DNA from: Flagellimonas nanhaiensis
GTDB lineage: Bacteria > Bacteroidota > Bacteroidia > Flavobacteriales > Flavobacteriaceae
Assembly (NCBI RefSeq): GCF_003382275.1
Contig: NZ_QTJX01000001.1
Location: forward strand, 496,001 to 560,000
Length of the DNA: 64,000 nt
Direction of reading: 5' to 3'
The position numbers and the translations under genes are program-made. Positions within the stretch are counted from its first letter, which is position 1. The number at the start of each line of letters is the position of its first letter. The notes beneath the pieces are model-generated. The model saw only the letters and a program-made list of their open reading frames with translations. It was not told the DNA's origin and ran no database searches. Below are positions 40,333 to 48,754 of the stretch, piece after piece.

Positions 40333-40629
40333 TTACCGTAATACTAACTTCTTGATCAATTCCCTTCCCAGCTCTTCATTCATCATGGCGATAATCTTGG
40401 TTTTTCCAAGACTTAGTTCTTCACGCAAAACCGAAGACGAAAGAGATACAAATAGGGTTTCATTTCTAAGTTCAACTGAGCTGGTATAGTTGTTTACCCC
40501 ATTTCCCATTAATTTGGCCCAAGCCTCTTTGGCATCCACTTTATCCATGCCCTTCTGGAGCTTGTTCTCCGCAATAAACTCTTTTAATGCATCACTCAGG
40601 GGAATATGGGAGTTGTTTCGCTTTGCCAT
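40333..40629 (-). CDS. DUF721 domain protein
   Basis: This is a 98-residue protein. The open frame is longer, but MAKRNNSHIPLSDALKEFIAENKL at 40629 is the family start, and it overlaps the upstream lipoprotein stop by one base (TAATG). The DUF721 pattern is VDAKEAWAKLMGNGVNNYTSSVELRNETLFVSLSSSVLREELSLGKTKIIAMMNEELG. The family (DciA-like) is in some bacteria the replicative helicase loader. Its position beside recF, the usual neighbour of replication genes in this phylum, fits a DNA replication role, but this is inference. Confidence 0.83.
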   Translation of the reverse strand: MAKRNNSHIPLSDALKEFIAENKLQKGMDKVDAKEAWAKLMGNGVNNYTSSVELRNETLFVSLSSSVLREELSLGKTKIIAMMNEELGRELIKKLVLR

Positions 40630-41051
40630 TATTTTGGTATTGAAATAGGTTGGAAACGTTTGTAGGAGTATTTTAGGCCTTCTTGGTTGACCACAGAAAA
40701 AGAAAGAGAGTCCAATTGCGTTAGTTTTTCTTCCCATTCATTGTTCCCATTCTTGTAACGCAAAGTAATACTGCCATTTTGATTGTGCACCGCTAAAACC
40801 TCTGAATCGTTATTTGTAGTGTAGGTTCCATCAAACTTGGGCTGTACTTTTTTTCGAAACCCCTTTTCATTCTCCAAGTAAATAAAATCAATGTTGGGGT
40901 TGACCTTATATTGTTTTTCGTTTCCATCAGGAAATTCAACGGTATTGATTTCCCAATATCCATTTAGAAAATGGAGGTCGGAGGTTGAAACAGACTCCTC
41001 TTTGCATCCCCAGACCATTAAAAAAACTAGAAAAAAGGAAACGTGCTTCAT
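40629..41051 (-). CDS. Lipocalin-like lipoprotein
   Basis: This 140-residue lipoprotein has its lipobox ending VWGC (Cys16). The mature part looks like the first half of a lipocalin-type barrel: LNGYWEINTVEFPDGNEKQYKVNPNIDFIYLENEKGFRKKVQPKFDGTY is followed by SITLRYKNGNNEWEEKL. In flavobacteria it sits between recF and the DUF721 gene, as here. It lies two bases after the recF stop and overlaps DUF721 by one base, so it is in the same transcript. Function unknown. Confidence 0.75.
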   Translation of the reverse strand: MKHVSFFLVFLMVWGCKEESVSTSDLHFLNGYWEINTVEFPDGNEKQYKVNPNIDFIYLENEKGFRKKVQPKFDGTYTTNNDSEVLAVHNQNGSITLRYKNGNNEWEEKLTQLDSLSFSVVNQEGLKYSYKRFQPISIPK

Positions 41052-41053
41052 GA

Positions 41054-42133
41054 TTACAAGGTAAAGATTTTATAGCTCTGATGAATGCTTTTTACCACAC
41101 TTTCAGTTCGTTGCGCATGAGTGTCACTAATAAAGATTTGACCAAAATTTTCGTTTTCAACCAAGGAAACAATCTGAGACACCCTGCTTTCGTCCAATTT
41201 ATCAAAGATGTCATCCAGCAACAAGATAGGCGTGTTTTTCGCCAGTTCTTTGATAAAGTGAAACTGTGCCAGTTTAAGTGCAATTAGAAATGATTTTTGC
41301 TGTCCTTGGCTGCCAAACTTTTTTATAGGATGTCCTGCTATAGTAAAACTCAGATCATCTTTATGAATCCCTGTGCTGGTATATTGCAGCGCTCTGTCTT
41401 TTTCGAGGTTAGACTCTAGCAGTTCCAACAAAGAGGAATGGGTGAGTTGGCTTTCATAGGCCAACATAATCTGCTCGTCTTTTTCGGCTATATGGGCATA
41501 CTGTTCCTTGAATATAGGCACAAATGCATCGATAAAGGCAATTCTCTTTTTATGGATTTCCGTTCCAAGATTATGCAATTGCTCATTATAGATGGCTAGC
41601 GTATCTGGATCAAATGTGTTGTTGGCCACAAAGTACTTTAGCAATGAATTTCGCTGTACCAATACTTTGTTGTATTTGATCAAAGACTGTAGATAACCCT
41701 TGTCCGATTGGGAAATTACCCCATCCATAAACTTTCTCCGGGTTTCACTGCCTTCCAAAATCAGATCGCGATCAGATGGAGATATGATCACCAGGGGCAA
41801 AAAACCAATATGTTCCGAGAATTTTTCGTAGGCCTTACCGTTTCGCTTAATGACCTTTTTGGTCCCTTTTTTAAAACTGCAAACGATTTTTTCGGTTTTG
41901 CCTTCCTTTTCAAATTCGCCTTCAACCACAAAAAAATCGGTATTGTGCTTTATGTTTTGGGTGGACACCGGATTAAAGTAACTTTTGCCAAAACATAGGT
42001 GGTAAATGGCATCCAAAACATTGGTTTTGCCCACTCCATTATCGCCCACAAGACAATTGATCACTGGGTCGAACTCCATTACTTTTGAGTCGAAATTCTT
42101 GTAATTAACTAAAGATAAATGTCTTAAAAACAT
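41054..42133 (-). CDS. recF: DNA replication/repair protein RecF
   Basis: This 359-residue SMC-like ATPase loads RecA at gaps together with RecO and RecR. The start is the ATG of [14 protein letters not shown] at 42133; the 14 codons upstream look like leader. Motifs are Walker [10 protein letters not shown], the signature [14 protein letters not shown] (ABC-type) and Walker [14 protein letters not shown]. It begins an operon recF-lipoprotein-DUF721. A TATTTTTG box lies about 53 bases before the start. Confidence 0.94.
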   Translation of the reverse strand: MFLRHLSLVNYKNFDSKVMEFDPVINCLVGDNGVGKTNVLDAIYHLCFGKSYFNPVSTQNIKHNTDFFVVEGEFEKEGKTEKIVCSFKKGTKKVIKRNGKAYEKFSEHIGFLPLVIISPSDRDLILEGSETRRKFMDGVISQSDKGYLQSLIKYNKVLVQRNSLLKYFVANNTFDPDTLAIYNEQLHNLGTEIHKKRIAFIDAFVPIFKEQYAHIAEKDEQIMLAYESQLTHSSLLELLESNLEKDRALQYTSTGIHKDDLSFTIAGHPIKKFGSQGQQKSFLIALKLAQFHFIKELAKNTPILLLDDIFDKLDESRVSQIVSLVENENFGQIFISDTHAQRTESVVKSIHQSYKIFTL

Positions 42134-42185
42134 AGAAAGCTTGAGAAAAAGTGGCTTTTCAGGTTTGGGAACCAATTAAGGATTC

Positions 42186-42193
42186 CAAAAATA
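42186..42193 (-). promoter_or_regulatory. Putative -7 box for recF
   Basis: The minus strand reads TATTTTTG, an exact TAnnTTTG match, 52 bases ahead of the recF ATG. It is back to back with the plus-strand promoter at 42208-42237. Confidence 0.4.
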
Positions 42194-42207
42194 ACGAATA
42201 AATTGCC

Positions 42208-42237
42208 TTTTGGTTTTGGATAAAAACTTTATTTTTG
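42208..42237 (+). promoter_or_regulatory. Promoter of the TPR-ribH operon
   Basis: TTTTGG (42208-42213) and TATTTTTG (42230-42237) are spaced by 16 bases and fit the Bacteroidota -33/-7 boxes. The TPR gene starts 19 bases further on. Confidence 0.5.
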
Positions 42238-42256
42238 CGCGACCAATTCAATGACG

Positions 42257-43018
42257 ATGGCAACATACAAGAAGAGAGGCTATAAACCCAAAAACAAAGC
42301 AGAAGAGGCCCAACTAGAAGAAATGGAAAGTACAACGGCAGAAGTGTTCAGTACTTTGGATGAGAGCGCTTCTAAGACCGAGGCCTGGGTTCAAAAGAAC
42401 CAAAATTATATTTTGGGAGTTATTGGAGCCATTGCTGTAGGGGTTCTAGGCTACTTGGCCTACAACCAGTTCATACAAAAGCCGAAGGAAGCCTCAGCGG
42501 CCAACGAGCTTTTCTATCCGCAGCAATATTTTGATCAAGCTTTGGCAAGTGAAACCGAAAAGGATTCTTTGTTTACCCTAGCTTTGAATGGTGCCGAAGG
42601 AAAGTTTGGTTTTTTGGATATCATTGAAGAATATAAAGGTACCAAAGCGGCCAATTTGGCTCAGTATTCAGCGGGAATGACCTATTTGAACCTTCAGCAA
42701 TATGATGAGGCTATTGCCCATTTGGAAGACTTTTCTTCAGATGATGCCGTGTTGGGCGCAATGGCAAAAGGCGGAATAGGAGATGCCTTTTCGCAATTGA
42801 ACCAACAAGAGGATGCGCTGGAGTATTATGAAAAGGCCATTGCACATGGAGCCAATGAATTTGCAACACCAAAATTCCTGTATAAGGCCGGAGTGGTTGC
42901 ATTGGATTTGGGACAAAAGGACAAAGCTTTGAGCTTCTTTGAAAAGATTAAGCAAGATTATCCTAAATCTCCGGAAGGCGTTGGAATCGATGCCTTGATC
43001 GGATTGGCCCAAAACTAA
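42257..43018 (+). CDS. Membrane-anchored TPR protein (YfgM-like)
   Basis: This 253-residue protein begins MATYKKRGYKPKNKAE, the common start in this group; an ATG two codons earlier is possible. A single membrane helix lies at about residues 52-72 (YILGVIGAIAVGVLGYLAYNQF). The rest, after a SAANELFYPQQYFDQAL segment, is made of TPR units (AQYSAGMTYLNLQQYDEAIAHLEDF, KGGIGDAFSQLNQQEDALEYYEKAI). It resembles YfgM/ancillary TPR proteins that help envelope protein folding. ribH follows three bases after its stop, so they are co-transcribed. Confidence 0.83.
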   Translation: MATYKKRGYKPKNKAEEAQLEEMESTTAEVFSTLDESASKTEAWVQKNQNYILGVIGAIAVGVLGYLAYNQFIQKPKEASAANELFYPQQYFDQALASETEKDSLFTLALNGAEGKFGFLDIIEEYKGTKAANLAQYSAGMTYLNLQQYDEAIAHLEDFSSDDAVLGAMAKGGIGDAFSQLNQQEDALEYYEKAIAHGANEFATPKFLYKAGVVALDLGQKDKALSFFEKIKQDYPKSPEGVGIDALIGLAQN

Positions 43019-43021
43019 ACC

Positions 43022-43507
43022 ATGGCCACAGAAAACAAGAATCTTTCTGTTTACGATAAATCAAAAATCCCAAACGCGGAAAAACTGCGGTTTGGGATTG
43101 TTGTTTCTGAATGGAACGACACTATTACCGAACCACTTTTTCAAGGAGCGTTTAATGCCTTAGTTGATTGTGGTGCTCTTCAAGAGAATATAGTGAGGTG
43201 GAATGTTCCAGGTAGCTTTGAACTTGTCCATGGCTGTAAAAAAATGATTACTTCCCAAGACCTAGATGCCATTGTTGCGATTGGAAGCGTAATTCGTGGG
43301 GAAACAAGTCATTTCGATTTTGTTTGTGGTGCAGCGGCCCAAGGGATCAAAGACCTGAACCTGGCCTATGATGTCCCTGTAATATTTTGTGTCTTGACAG
43401 ACGATACTCTGCAACAGGCCATAGATCGTAGCGGGGGCAAACATGGAAACAAAGGAACGGAAGCCGCCATTGCTGCAATAAAAATGGCAACATTGGGCAA
43501 CATCTAA
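43022..43507 (+). CDS. ribH: 6,7-dimethyl-8-ribityllumazine synthase
   Basis: This 161-residue enzyme joins 5-amino-6-ribitylaminouracil and 3,4-dihydroxybutanone phosphate to form the riboflavin precursor lumazine. The motifs are FGIVVSEWND, VPGSFELVHGCKKM, IGSVIRGETSHFDFVC with the catalytic His of HFDFV, and FCVLTDDTLQQAIDRSGGKHGNKG. The length is typical of the icosahedral or pentameric family. It is the second gene of an operon whose first gene is a TPR protein; no other riboflavin gene is present in the window. Confidence 0.96.
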   Translation: MATENKNLSVYDKSKIPNAEKLRFGIVVSEWNDTITEPLFQGAFNALVDCGALQENIVRWNVPGSFELVHGCKKMITSQDLDAIVAIGSVIRGETSHFDFVCGAAAQGIKDLNLAYDVPVIFCVLTDDTLQQAIDRSGGKHGNKGTEAAIAAIKMATLGNI

Positions 43508-43592
43508 GCCACCCTTTTAAAACTTATCTTCTACAGAATTCTGTGTTAACATTTTTTGGGAACGCACGCGAATCCTTTTTTTCAATTTTGAG

Positions 43593-43600
43593 TACCTTTG
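43593..43600 (+). promoter_or_regulatory. Putative -7 box for the small membrane protein-mutL operon
   Basis: TACCTTTG is an exact TAnnTTTG match, 22 bases before the ATG at 43623. The upstream ATTTTTTGGGAACG is too far to be a clear -33 box. Confidence 0.4.
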
Positions 43601-43622
43601 AGTTTACACCGAAAAGGAACCC

Positions 43623-43907
43623 ATGCGAAATCCGCTAAAACTTAAGAAGAACAAATCCTTTAGTTATTCACCACGTTATTATAAAGGTGAGGGTAATCCT
43701 TATAAAATAGAACACAAACTAGATAAATTCAGAACTACCGCACATACAAAAAGAGGAATCAAAAATAAGTTTACCTCGGCAATGGAGGATCTTAAGACCG
43801 AAGGTGATAAAAACTTACGACTTCGATTTCTGATTATTGTGGGCATTTTGGTGCTATTGTTCCTTTTTGTAATAGACTTTGATTTATCGATATTCCTGAA
43901 TCCCTAA
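43623..43907 (+). CDS. Small basic membrane protein next to ribH
   Basis: This 94-residue protein starts MRNPLKLKKNKSFSYSPRYYKGEGNPY, is strongly basic for about 70 residues, and has one C-terminal membrane helix (FLIIVGILVLLFLFVIDFDL). Flavobacterial homologues are often labelled riboflavin synthase subunit beta, but there is no lumazine or riboflavin synthase motif here; the label appears to come from the neighbour ribH. Function unknown. The mutL ATG overlaps its stop by one base (TAATG), so it is probably translated with mutL. Confidence 0.82.
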   Translation: MRNPLKLKKNKSFSYSPRYYKGEGNPYKIEHKLDKFRTTAHTKRGIKNKFTSAMEDLKTEGDKNLRLRFLIIVGILVLLFLFVIDFDLSIFLNP

Positions 43908-45754
43908 TGGCCGACATCATTAAATTATTACCAGACCATGTCGCAAATCAAATAGCTGCAGGGGAAGTGGTCCAACGCCCAGCTTCGGTGGTCAAGGAAT
44001 TGCTTGAGAATGCTATTGATGCTGGATCTACCAGCATAAAATTGATTGTTAAGGATAGCGGTAAAGCCCTCATCCAGGTGGTGGACAATGGAGTGGGAAT
44101 GAGTGAAACGGATGCTAGACTGTCCTTTGAACGGCATGCTACCTCCAAGATTTCAACAGCTCAGGATCTTTTCAATTTAAACACAAAGGGTTTTCGGGGA
44201 GAAGCTTTGGCGTCCATTGCTGCTATTGCGCATGTGGACATGCAGACCCGCACTGAAAACAATGAAGTGGGCACACATATTAAGATTGAAGGAAGTAAAA
44301 TAGTAGCTCAGGAGGCAGTTGCCACGCCAAAAGGAACTTCAATTGCCGTTAAGAACCTTTTTTTCAATATTCCGGCGCGACGTAATTTTTTAAAGTCGAA
44401 TCAAGTAGAGTTACGTCATATTACCGACGAATTTCACCGGGTTGCCCTGGTACATCCAGATATAGAATTTCATTTCTACAATAACGGGTCGGAAATCTTT
44501 AACCTGCCCAGGGCCAAACATCGCCAGCGAATTGTTCATGTATTTGGCAGCCGGATGGATGAAAGATTGGTTCCTGTTACCGAAGAGACCGAAGTGGTAA
44601 AAGTAACAGGCTTCATCTGCAAACCTGAATTTGCCAAGAAGAGTAGGGGCGAACAGTTTTTCTTTGCCAATAATCGCTTTATAAAGAGCCCGTATTTGCA
44701 TCATGCCGTAGTCTCTGCTTTTGAAGGGTTGATAAAATCGGATATGTATCCAGGATATTTTTTGTTTCTGGATGTGGATCCTTCATCCATTGATATCAAT
44801 ATTCATCCTACCAAGACCGAAGTGAAATTTGATGACGAAAATACCATGTACGCTATACTTAGGTCGACTATAAAGCATAGCTTGGGACAATTCAATGTGG
44901 CACCAGTGTTGGATTTTGAACATGATCCAAATATGGATACTCCCTATGCTTTTAAGGGAAAAGAGGCGGTATTGCCGCATGTTACGGTCGATTCATCCTT
45001 TAATCCATTTCAGGAGACTACTGAGAATACGAAGCATACAGACTCTTACCGAAAGGTGAGTGCCAAAGGTTGGGAAAATCTGTACGAAGGTCTTGACAAG
45101 GAAGCCGATGTGGAAGCCTTCAGTAGTTTGATCATAGAATCCGAGGAACAGGTGCAGGGGTCCATTTATTCAGAGGATGAATCCCAGGAGCATTTAGCAA
45201 GTACTTTTCAGCTGAGACGAAAATATGTAGTGAGCACCGTGAAATCAGGAATGTTGGTAATTCATCAGAATAGGGCCCACGAACGTATCCTTTTTGAAAA
45301 GTTTTTAAGTGAAATTACAGTTAAAGAAGGGGTAAGCCAGCAGCTGTTGTTTCCTTTAGAACTTAGTTTTAACAAACAAGAATTGGGTATTTTGAAAGAA
45401 ATCCAGGAAAGTCTGACAAATATTGGGTTTGCTTTTGAGAGTTTGGAAGAGGAGACTGTAAAAGTGACAGGTGTCCCCTTGATGGTTCCAGAAAGTGGAA
45501 TTGGCACGGTATTGGACCGTTTGATTTCGGATTACAAAGAAGGTTTTTCAGAAGGTTCATTTTCGCAAGCTGAGGTGTTGTCCAAGGCGCTTTCAAAAAA
45601 CTTGGCCATTAAAACCGGGGAACATTTAGATCAGGAATCCCAGTTGGCCCTGGTGAACAATTTATTTGCTTGTAAGGAGCCTACTTTGAGTCCATCTCAA
45701 AAATTAACGTATACGATCATCTCCGAAGGAGATATAGATAAAAAATTTAATTAA
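43907..45754 (+). CDS. mutL: DNA mismatch repair protein MutL
   Basis: This 615-residue protein has an intact GHKL ATPase: GEVVQRPASVVKELLENAIDAG, VDNGVGM and TKGFRGEALASIAAIAHV. The C-terminal dimerisation domain has the segment VIHQNRAHERILFEKF near residues 451-466, where endonuclease-type MutLs have DQHAxxExxxxE. Here Asp and His are replaced by His and Asn, and the later Cys-Pro-His-Gly-Arg motif reads FACKEPTLSP. So this copy looks non-endonucleolytic, like the E. coli protein. It is followed directly by the first rhomboid gene with no gap. Confidence 0.95.
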   Translation: MADIIKLLPDHVANQIAAGEVVQRPASVVKELLENAIDAGSTSIKLIVKDSGKALIQVVDNGVGMSETDARLSFERHATSKISTAQDLFNLNTKGFRGEALASIAAIAHVDMQTRTENNEVGTHIKIEGSKIVAQEAVATPKGTSIAVKNLFFNIPARRNFLKSNQVELRHITDEFHRVALVHPDIEFHFYNNGSEIFNLPRAKHRQRIVHVFGSRMDERLVPVTEETEVVKVTGFICKPEFAKKSRGEQFFFANNRFIKSPYLHHAVVSAFEGLIKSDMYPGYFLFLDVDPSSIDINIHPTKTEVKFDDENTMYAILRSTIKHSLGQFNVAPVLDFEHDPNMDTPYAFKGKEAVLPHVTVDSSFNPFQETTENTKHTDSYRKVSAKGWENLYEGLDKEADVEAFSSLIIESEEQVQGSIYSEDESQEHLASTFQLRRKYVVSTVKSGMLVIHQNRAHERILFEKFLSEITVKEGVSQQLLFPLELSFNKQELGILKEIQESLTNIGFAFESLEEETVKVTGVPLMVPESGIGTVLDRLISDYKEGFSEGSFSQAEVLSKALSKNLAIKTGEHLDQESQLALVNNLFACKEPTLSPSQKLTYTIISEGDIDKKFN

Positions 45755-46552
45755 ATGGGTAGATTGACCGAAGCGGTAAAACATTTGTTGATCATCAACG
45801 TAATTCTGTTTTTCGCTACAAATCTTTATGGGGAACAAATGTACCAATGGTTATCCCTATGGTTTCCCAAAAACGATAACTTTCAGTGGTGGCAAGTAAT
45901 CAGCCATATGTTCATGCATGGCGGTCTCATGCATATTGTGTTCAACATGTACGCTTTATGGGCATTTGGTACCCCGCTGGAACGTGTTTGGGGGAGAAAT
46001 AAGTTTTTATTCTTTTACTTTTCAGCCGGATTGGGATCGGCATTGTTGCATACGGGCGTAAACTATTATTACATTCAAGAAGCATATAATGGAATCAGCG
46101 GTTTTATCTCCAAGGAAGTTTTTTATGAGATTTTAAATGTTGATAGTCAAATTGGAAACCAATTTGTCGGACAGAAATTCTTTGAAAATGCTTCCAAGGT
46201 CTTGACCACAAAGGGAATCGATCCCAGTTTTTTGACTTTGGATTTTGAATCGGTCTTTGAAGCGCACACAAGCCTTAAAATTCCTGCAGTTGGAGCTTCA
46301 GGGGCCATATACGGTATTTTGGTTGCCTTTGCTTTCATGTATTCCGAAGCAAAATTGATGTTGATATTTTTACCGATTCCCATAAAAGCAAAATATTTTG
46401 TACCACTATTGATCGCAGTGGATCTTATATTTGGAATTGGGAATGTGAATACAGGTGTGGCCCACTTTGCACATATTGGAGGTGCTTTGATTGGGTTTAT
46501 TATGATGTGGTATTGGAAAAGGAACCAGTTTAATAATAATCGCTGGGATTAA
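45755..46552 (+). CDS. Rhomboid intramembrane serine protease 1
   Basis: This 265-residue membrane protease begins at an ATG immediately after the mutL stop. It has about six hydrophobic segments. The catalytic Ser182 is in VGASGAIYGILVAF and the catalytic His240 is in VAHFAHIGGALIGF. The first loop has HMFMHGGLMHIVFNMYALW. An insertion of about 70 residues (about 105-170) between segments is longer than in many rhomboids. Substrates unknown. It is in an operon with a second rhomboid and an EEP protein. Confidence 0.92.
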   Translation: MGRLTEAVKHLLIINVILFFATNLYGEQMYQWLSLWFPKNDNFQWWQVISHMFMHGGLMHIVFNMYALWAFGTPLERVWGRNKFLFFYFSAGLGSALLHTGVNYYYIQEAYNGISGFISKEVFYEILNVDSQIGNQFVGQKFFENASKVLTTKGIDPSFLTLDFESVFEAHTSLKIPAVGASGAIYGILVAFAFMYSEAKLMLIFLPIPIKAKYFVPLLIAVDLIFGIGNVNTGVAHFAHIGGALIGFIMMWYWKRNQFNNNRWD

Positions 46553-46555
46553 TTT

Positions 46556-47419
46556 ATGGCCAGAGGAGGATTACAATACTATTTTGCACAACTTGGCATT
46601 GCTGAAAAGCTGATAGCGATCAATGTCCTGATATTTATTCTGGATGGACTTTCCTTGGCATTGTTGGGATATTCCGTTTCGCAATGGTTCCATCTTCCCA
46701 AGGACCTTATGGAATTTATAGGACAGCCATGGTCATTGGTCACCTATTCCTTTTTCCATGCTGGAATTGGACATATTTTCTGGAATATGCTCATGCTATA
46801 TTTCACAGGACAAATTTTTTTGAATCTTTTTGATAATAAACGATTCCTAAGTGTGTACTTCTTAGGGGTCATTGTTGGGGGAATTGTCTTTTTGGGAAGC
46901 TACAACCTTTTTCCAACCCTTCTTGAAACCAATACAGCTCTGATAGGAGCCTCCGCCGGGGTTACTGCGGTACTTATCTTTATCTGTGCGTACATCCCTA
47001 ACCAAGAAGTTAGAATCATATTTTTTAACGTGAAGTTGTGGTATGTAGGGGCATTTTTTGTTCTCGTGGACCTAATCCAAATTCCCTATGGAGGAAACGT
47101 GGGAGGAAGATTGGCTCATCTTGGAGGAGCTTTGCTTGGATATGTTTATGCCAGACAATTGCTGAACGGAAAAGATATCGGCTCTGGTTTTTCAAGAGTT
47201 TTGGATTCAATGGCACAATGGTTTAAACCTAGGGAGAAAAAAGCGCCCATGCGAACAGTGTATAGAAAAGATAAGGCCAAAAAGAACCCTAGGGACTATG
47301 ACAAAGAAGCTCGCCAACGCAAAATAGATACAATTCTGGATAAAATAAGCAAATCTGGTTACGAGAGCTTATCAAAGGCTGAAAAGGATTTTTTGTTCAA
47401 GGCAGGTAAAGAGGATTGA
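46556..47419 (+). CDS. Rhomboid intramembrane serine protease 2
   Basis: This 287-residue membrane protein is the second of two adjacent rhomboids (gap three bases). It has SFFHAGIGHIFWNMLMLYF, catalytic Ser133 in LIGASAGVTAVLIF and catalytic His188 in RLAHLGGALLGYVYA. Both catalytic residues are in place although the Ser motif is GASAG rather than GASG. A C-terminal cytoplasmic tail of about 70 residues is basic (YRKDKAKKNPRDYDKEARQRKI). The two rhomboids differ enough to suggest distinct substrates. Confidence 0.9.
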   Translation: MARGGLQYYFAQLGIAEKLIAINVLIFILDGLSLALLGYSVSQWFHLPKDLMEFIGQPWSLVTYSFFHAGIGHIFWNMLMLYFTGQIFLNLFDNKRFLSVYFLGVIVGGIVFLGSYNLFPTLLETNTALIGASAGVTAVLIFICAYIPNQEVRIIFFNVKLWYVGAFFVLVDLIQIPYGGNVGGRLAHLGGALLGYVYARQLLNGKDIGSGFSRVLDSMAQWFKPREKKAPMRTVYRKDKAKKNPRDYDKEARQRKIDTILDKISKSGYESLSKAEKDFLFKAGKED

Positions 47420-47422
47420 TAT

Positions 47423-48457
47423 ATGAAAAAACTTTCCTTATTCAATAAGGTTATTTTCTTTTTAAATAGTTTTTTTGTGCTGGTTACTTTGGTATCTGTG
47501 GTGGTTCCCTTTGTTCCTGTAACCAACATGCCTACACTATCAATATTGAGTTTGGTTGTTCCGGTTTTGATTCTTATCCACGCGTTTTTCATAGTTTACT
47601 GGTTATTAAGAAGAAAAAAACAGTTTTTATTATCTGCATTAATAGTAATTCTCTGGTATTTTACCCTTGGCCCGTTTTATCAATTTTCCAATATAGGTAG
47701 TGAGAAAAACTTGAAAAAGGGCAATCTATCGATGATGTCTTTTAATGTTAGGAGTTTTAATAAATACGGTTGGATAGCAAATTCAGAATTAGATAATGAA
47801 ATTATTTCCCTTGTTAAACAAAGCAATCCAGATATTATTTGTTTTCAGGAGTTTAGCATTATTAAAATAAAAGAATTTGATGATTATGACTATAGTTTTA
47901 AAACTCCTGATGGTACAAACAAGTCTTTCCAAACAATTTTTTCCAAGTTTCCCATAATAAAAGGAGAGTCTTTAAATTTCCCTAACTCCATAAATAATGG
48001 AATATTTGTCGATATCCTTTTCCAACAAGACACGGTAAGAGTATATAATATTCATTTGCAATCCTTTAGTATTGTTCCAGAAATAAATACGATTAAGACT
48101 GAGGAGTCCTCAAAATTATTTGCAAAATCAAGAAGGGTCATGTTGAAGCAATATGAACAGGCAAATCTTATCCGGGAAAACATGGAACAGACCCATCACA
48201 AAAAAATCCTGGCGGGGGATTTCAACAATACCCAATATTCAAATGTATATCGAAAGATTAAAGGCGATATGCAGGATTCCTATTTTAAAAAAGGCAAAGG
48301 TTTTGGTCGCACCTACAATCTTTTGGGCTTTCCGATCAGGATAGACTATATATTGGCCGATCCTGAGTTTGAAATACTTTCCCATCAAAATTTCAACGAA
48401 AAGCTTTCCGACCATTATCCTGTAATGGCCACACTCCGGCTTAACTCAAATCAGTAG
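47423..48457 (+). CDS. Membrane-anchored EEP-family hydrolase (endonuclease/exonuclease/phosphatase)
   Basis: This 344-residue protein has three N-terminal membrane segments (to about residue 80) and then the EEP fold: MSFNVRSFNKYG, PDIICFQEFSI, KILAGDFNNTQYS, RIDYILADPEF and SDHYPVMATLRL. These hold the metal ligands and catalytic His/Asp of the DNase I-like superfamily. The substrate could be a nucleic acid or a phospho-lipid; the membrane anchor favours an envelope or extracellular one. It is less rich in GC than its neighbours (runs such as AAATTATTTG) and overlaps the convergent DUF6122 gene by 12 bases. Confidence 0.9.
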   Translation: MKKLSLFNKVIFFLNSFFVLVTLVSVVVPFVPVTNMPTLSILSLVVPVLILIHAFFIVYWLLRRKKQFLLSALIVILWYFTLGPFYQFSNIGSEKNLKKGNLSMMSFNVRSFNKYGWIANSELDNEIISLVKQSNPDIICFQEFSIIKIKEFDDYDYSFKTPDGTNKSFQTIFSKFPIIKGESLNFPNSINNGIFVDILFQQDTVRVYNIHLQSFSIVPEINTIKTEESSKLFAKSRRVMLKQYEQANLIRENMEQTHHKKILAGDFNNTQYSNVYRKIKGDMQDSYFKKGKGFGRTYNLLGFPIRIDYILADPEFEILSHQNFNEKLSDHYPVMATLRLNSNQ

Positions 48458-48754
48458 GCAATCCGATACGTCTGCAATAATATGGATGATCAAGGCCAGA
48501 CCTATAATACGGGTTTTTGAGAAGAAGGGAAGGATGGCGTAAACCAAAATGGCCCAATAACTGTGTAAAGGATGGAAGCCAATGCTGCACCTATTGGGGT
48601 CAAATAGAGGGTCAGCTAGAAAATGATCTACATCAATTATAATTCCTGCAAGTAGCACTAAAGCCACTTTTAATCTATTTTCCTTAAAAAACAGGAAGGC
48701 AATAAGAATTGGAACCAAAAAGTGGATGCCATAATGAACAAAGTGCCTATACAT
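48446..48754 (-). CDS. DUF6122 membrane protein
   Basis: This 102-residue protein has three or four hydrophobic segments. It shows MYRHFVHYGIHFLVPILIAFLFF, then GIIIDVDHFLADPLFDPNRCSIGFHPLHSYWA, where the Asp-x-Asp-His and the His-Pro-x-His motifs look like a metal site of a membrane hydrolase type (YdjM-like). The family is DUF6122, which is common just after WbqC in flavobacteria. Function unknown. It overlaps WbqC by eight bases and the convergent EEP gene by 12 bases. Confidence 0.82.
   Translation of the reverse strand: MYRHFVHYGIHFLVPILIAFLFFKENRLKVALVLLAGIIIDVDHFLADPLFDPNRCSIGFHPLHSYWAILVYAILPFFSKTRIIGLALIIHIIADVSDCLLI

Noticed and set aside
47423..48457. Base use in the EEP gene is more AT-rich than neighbours, which could suggest transfer.
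   Set aside because: The gene is in its usual place after two rhomboids, as in other flavobacteria, and there are no mobile-element signs. Membrane helices and Lys/Asn codons explain some of the bias.
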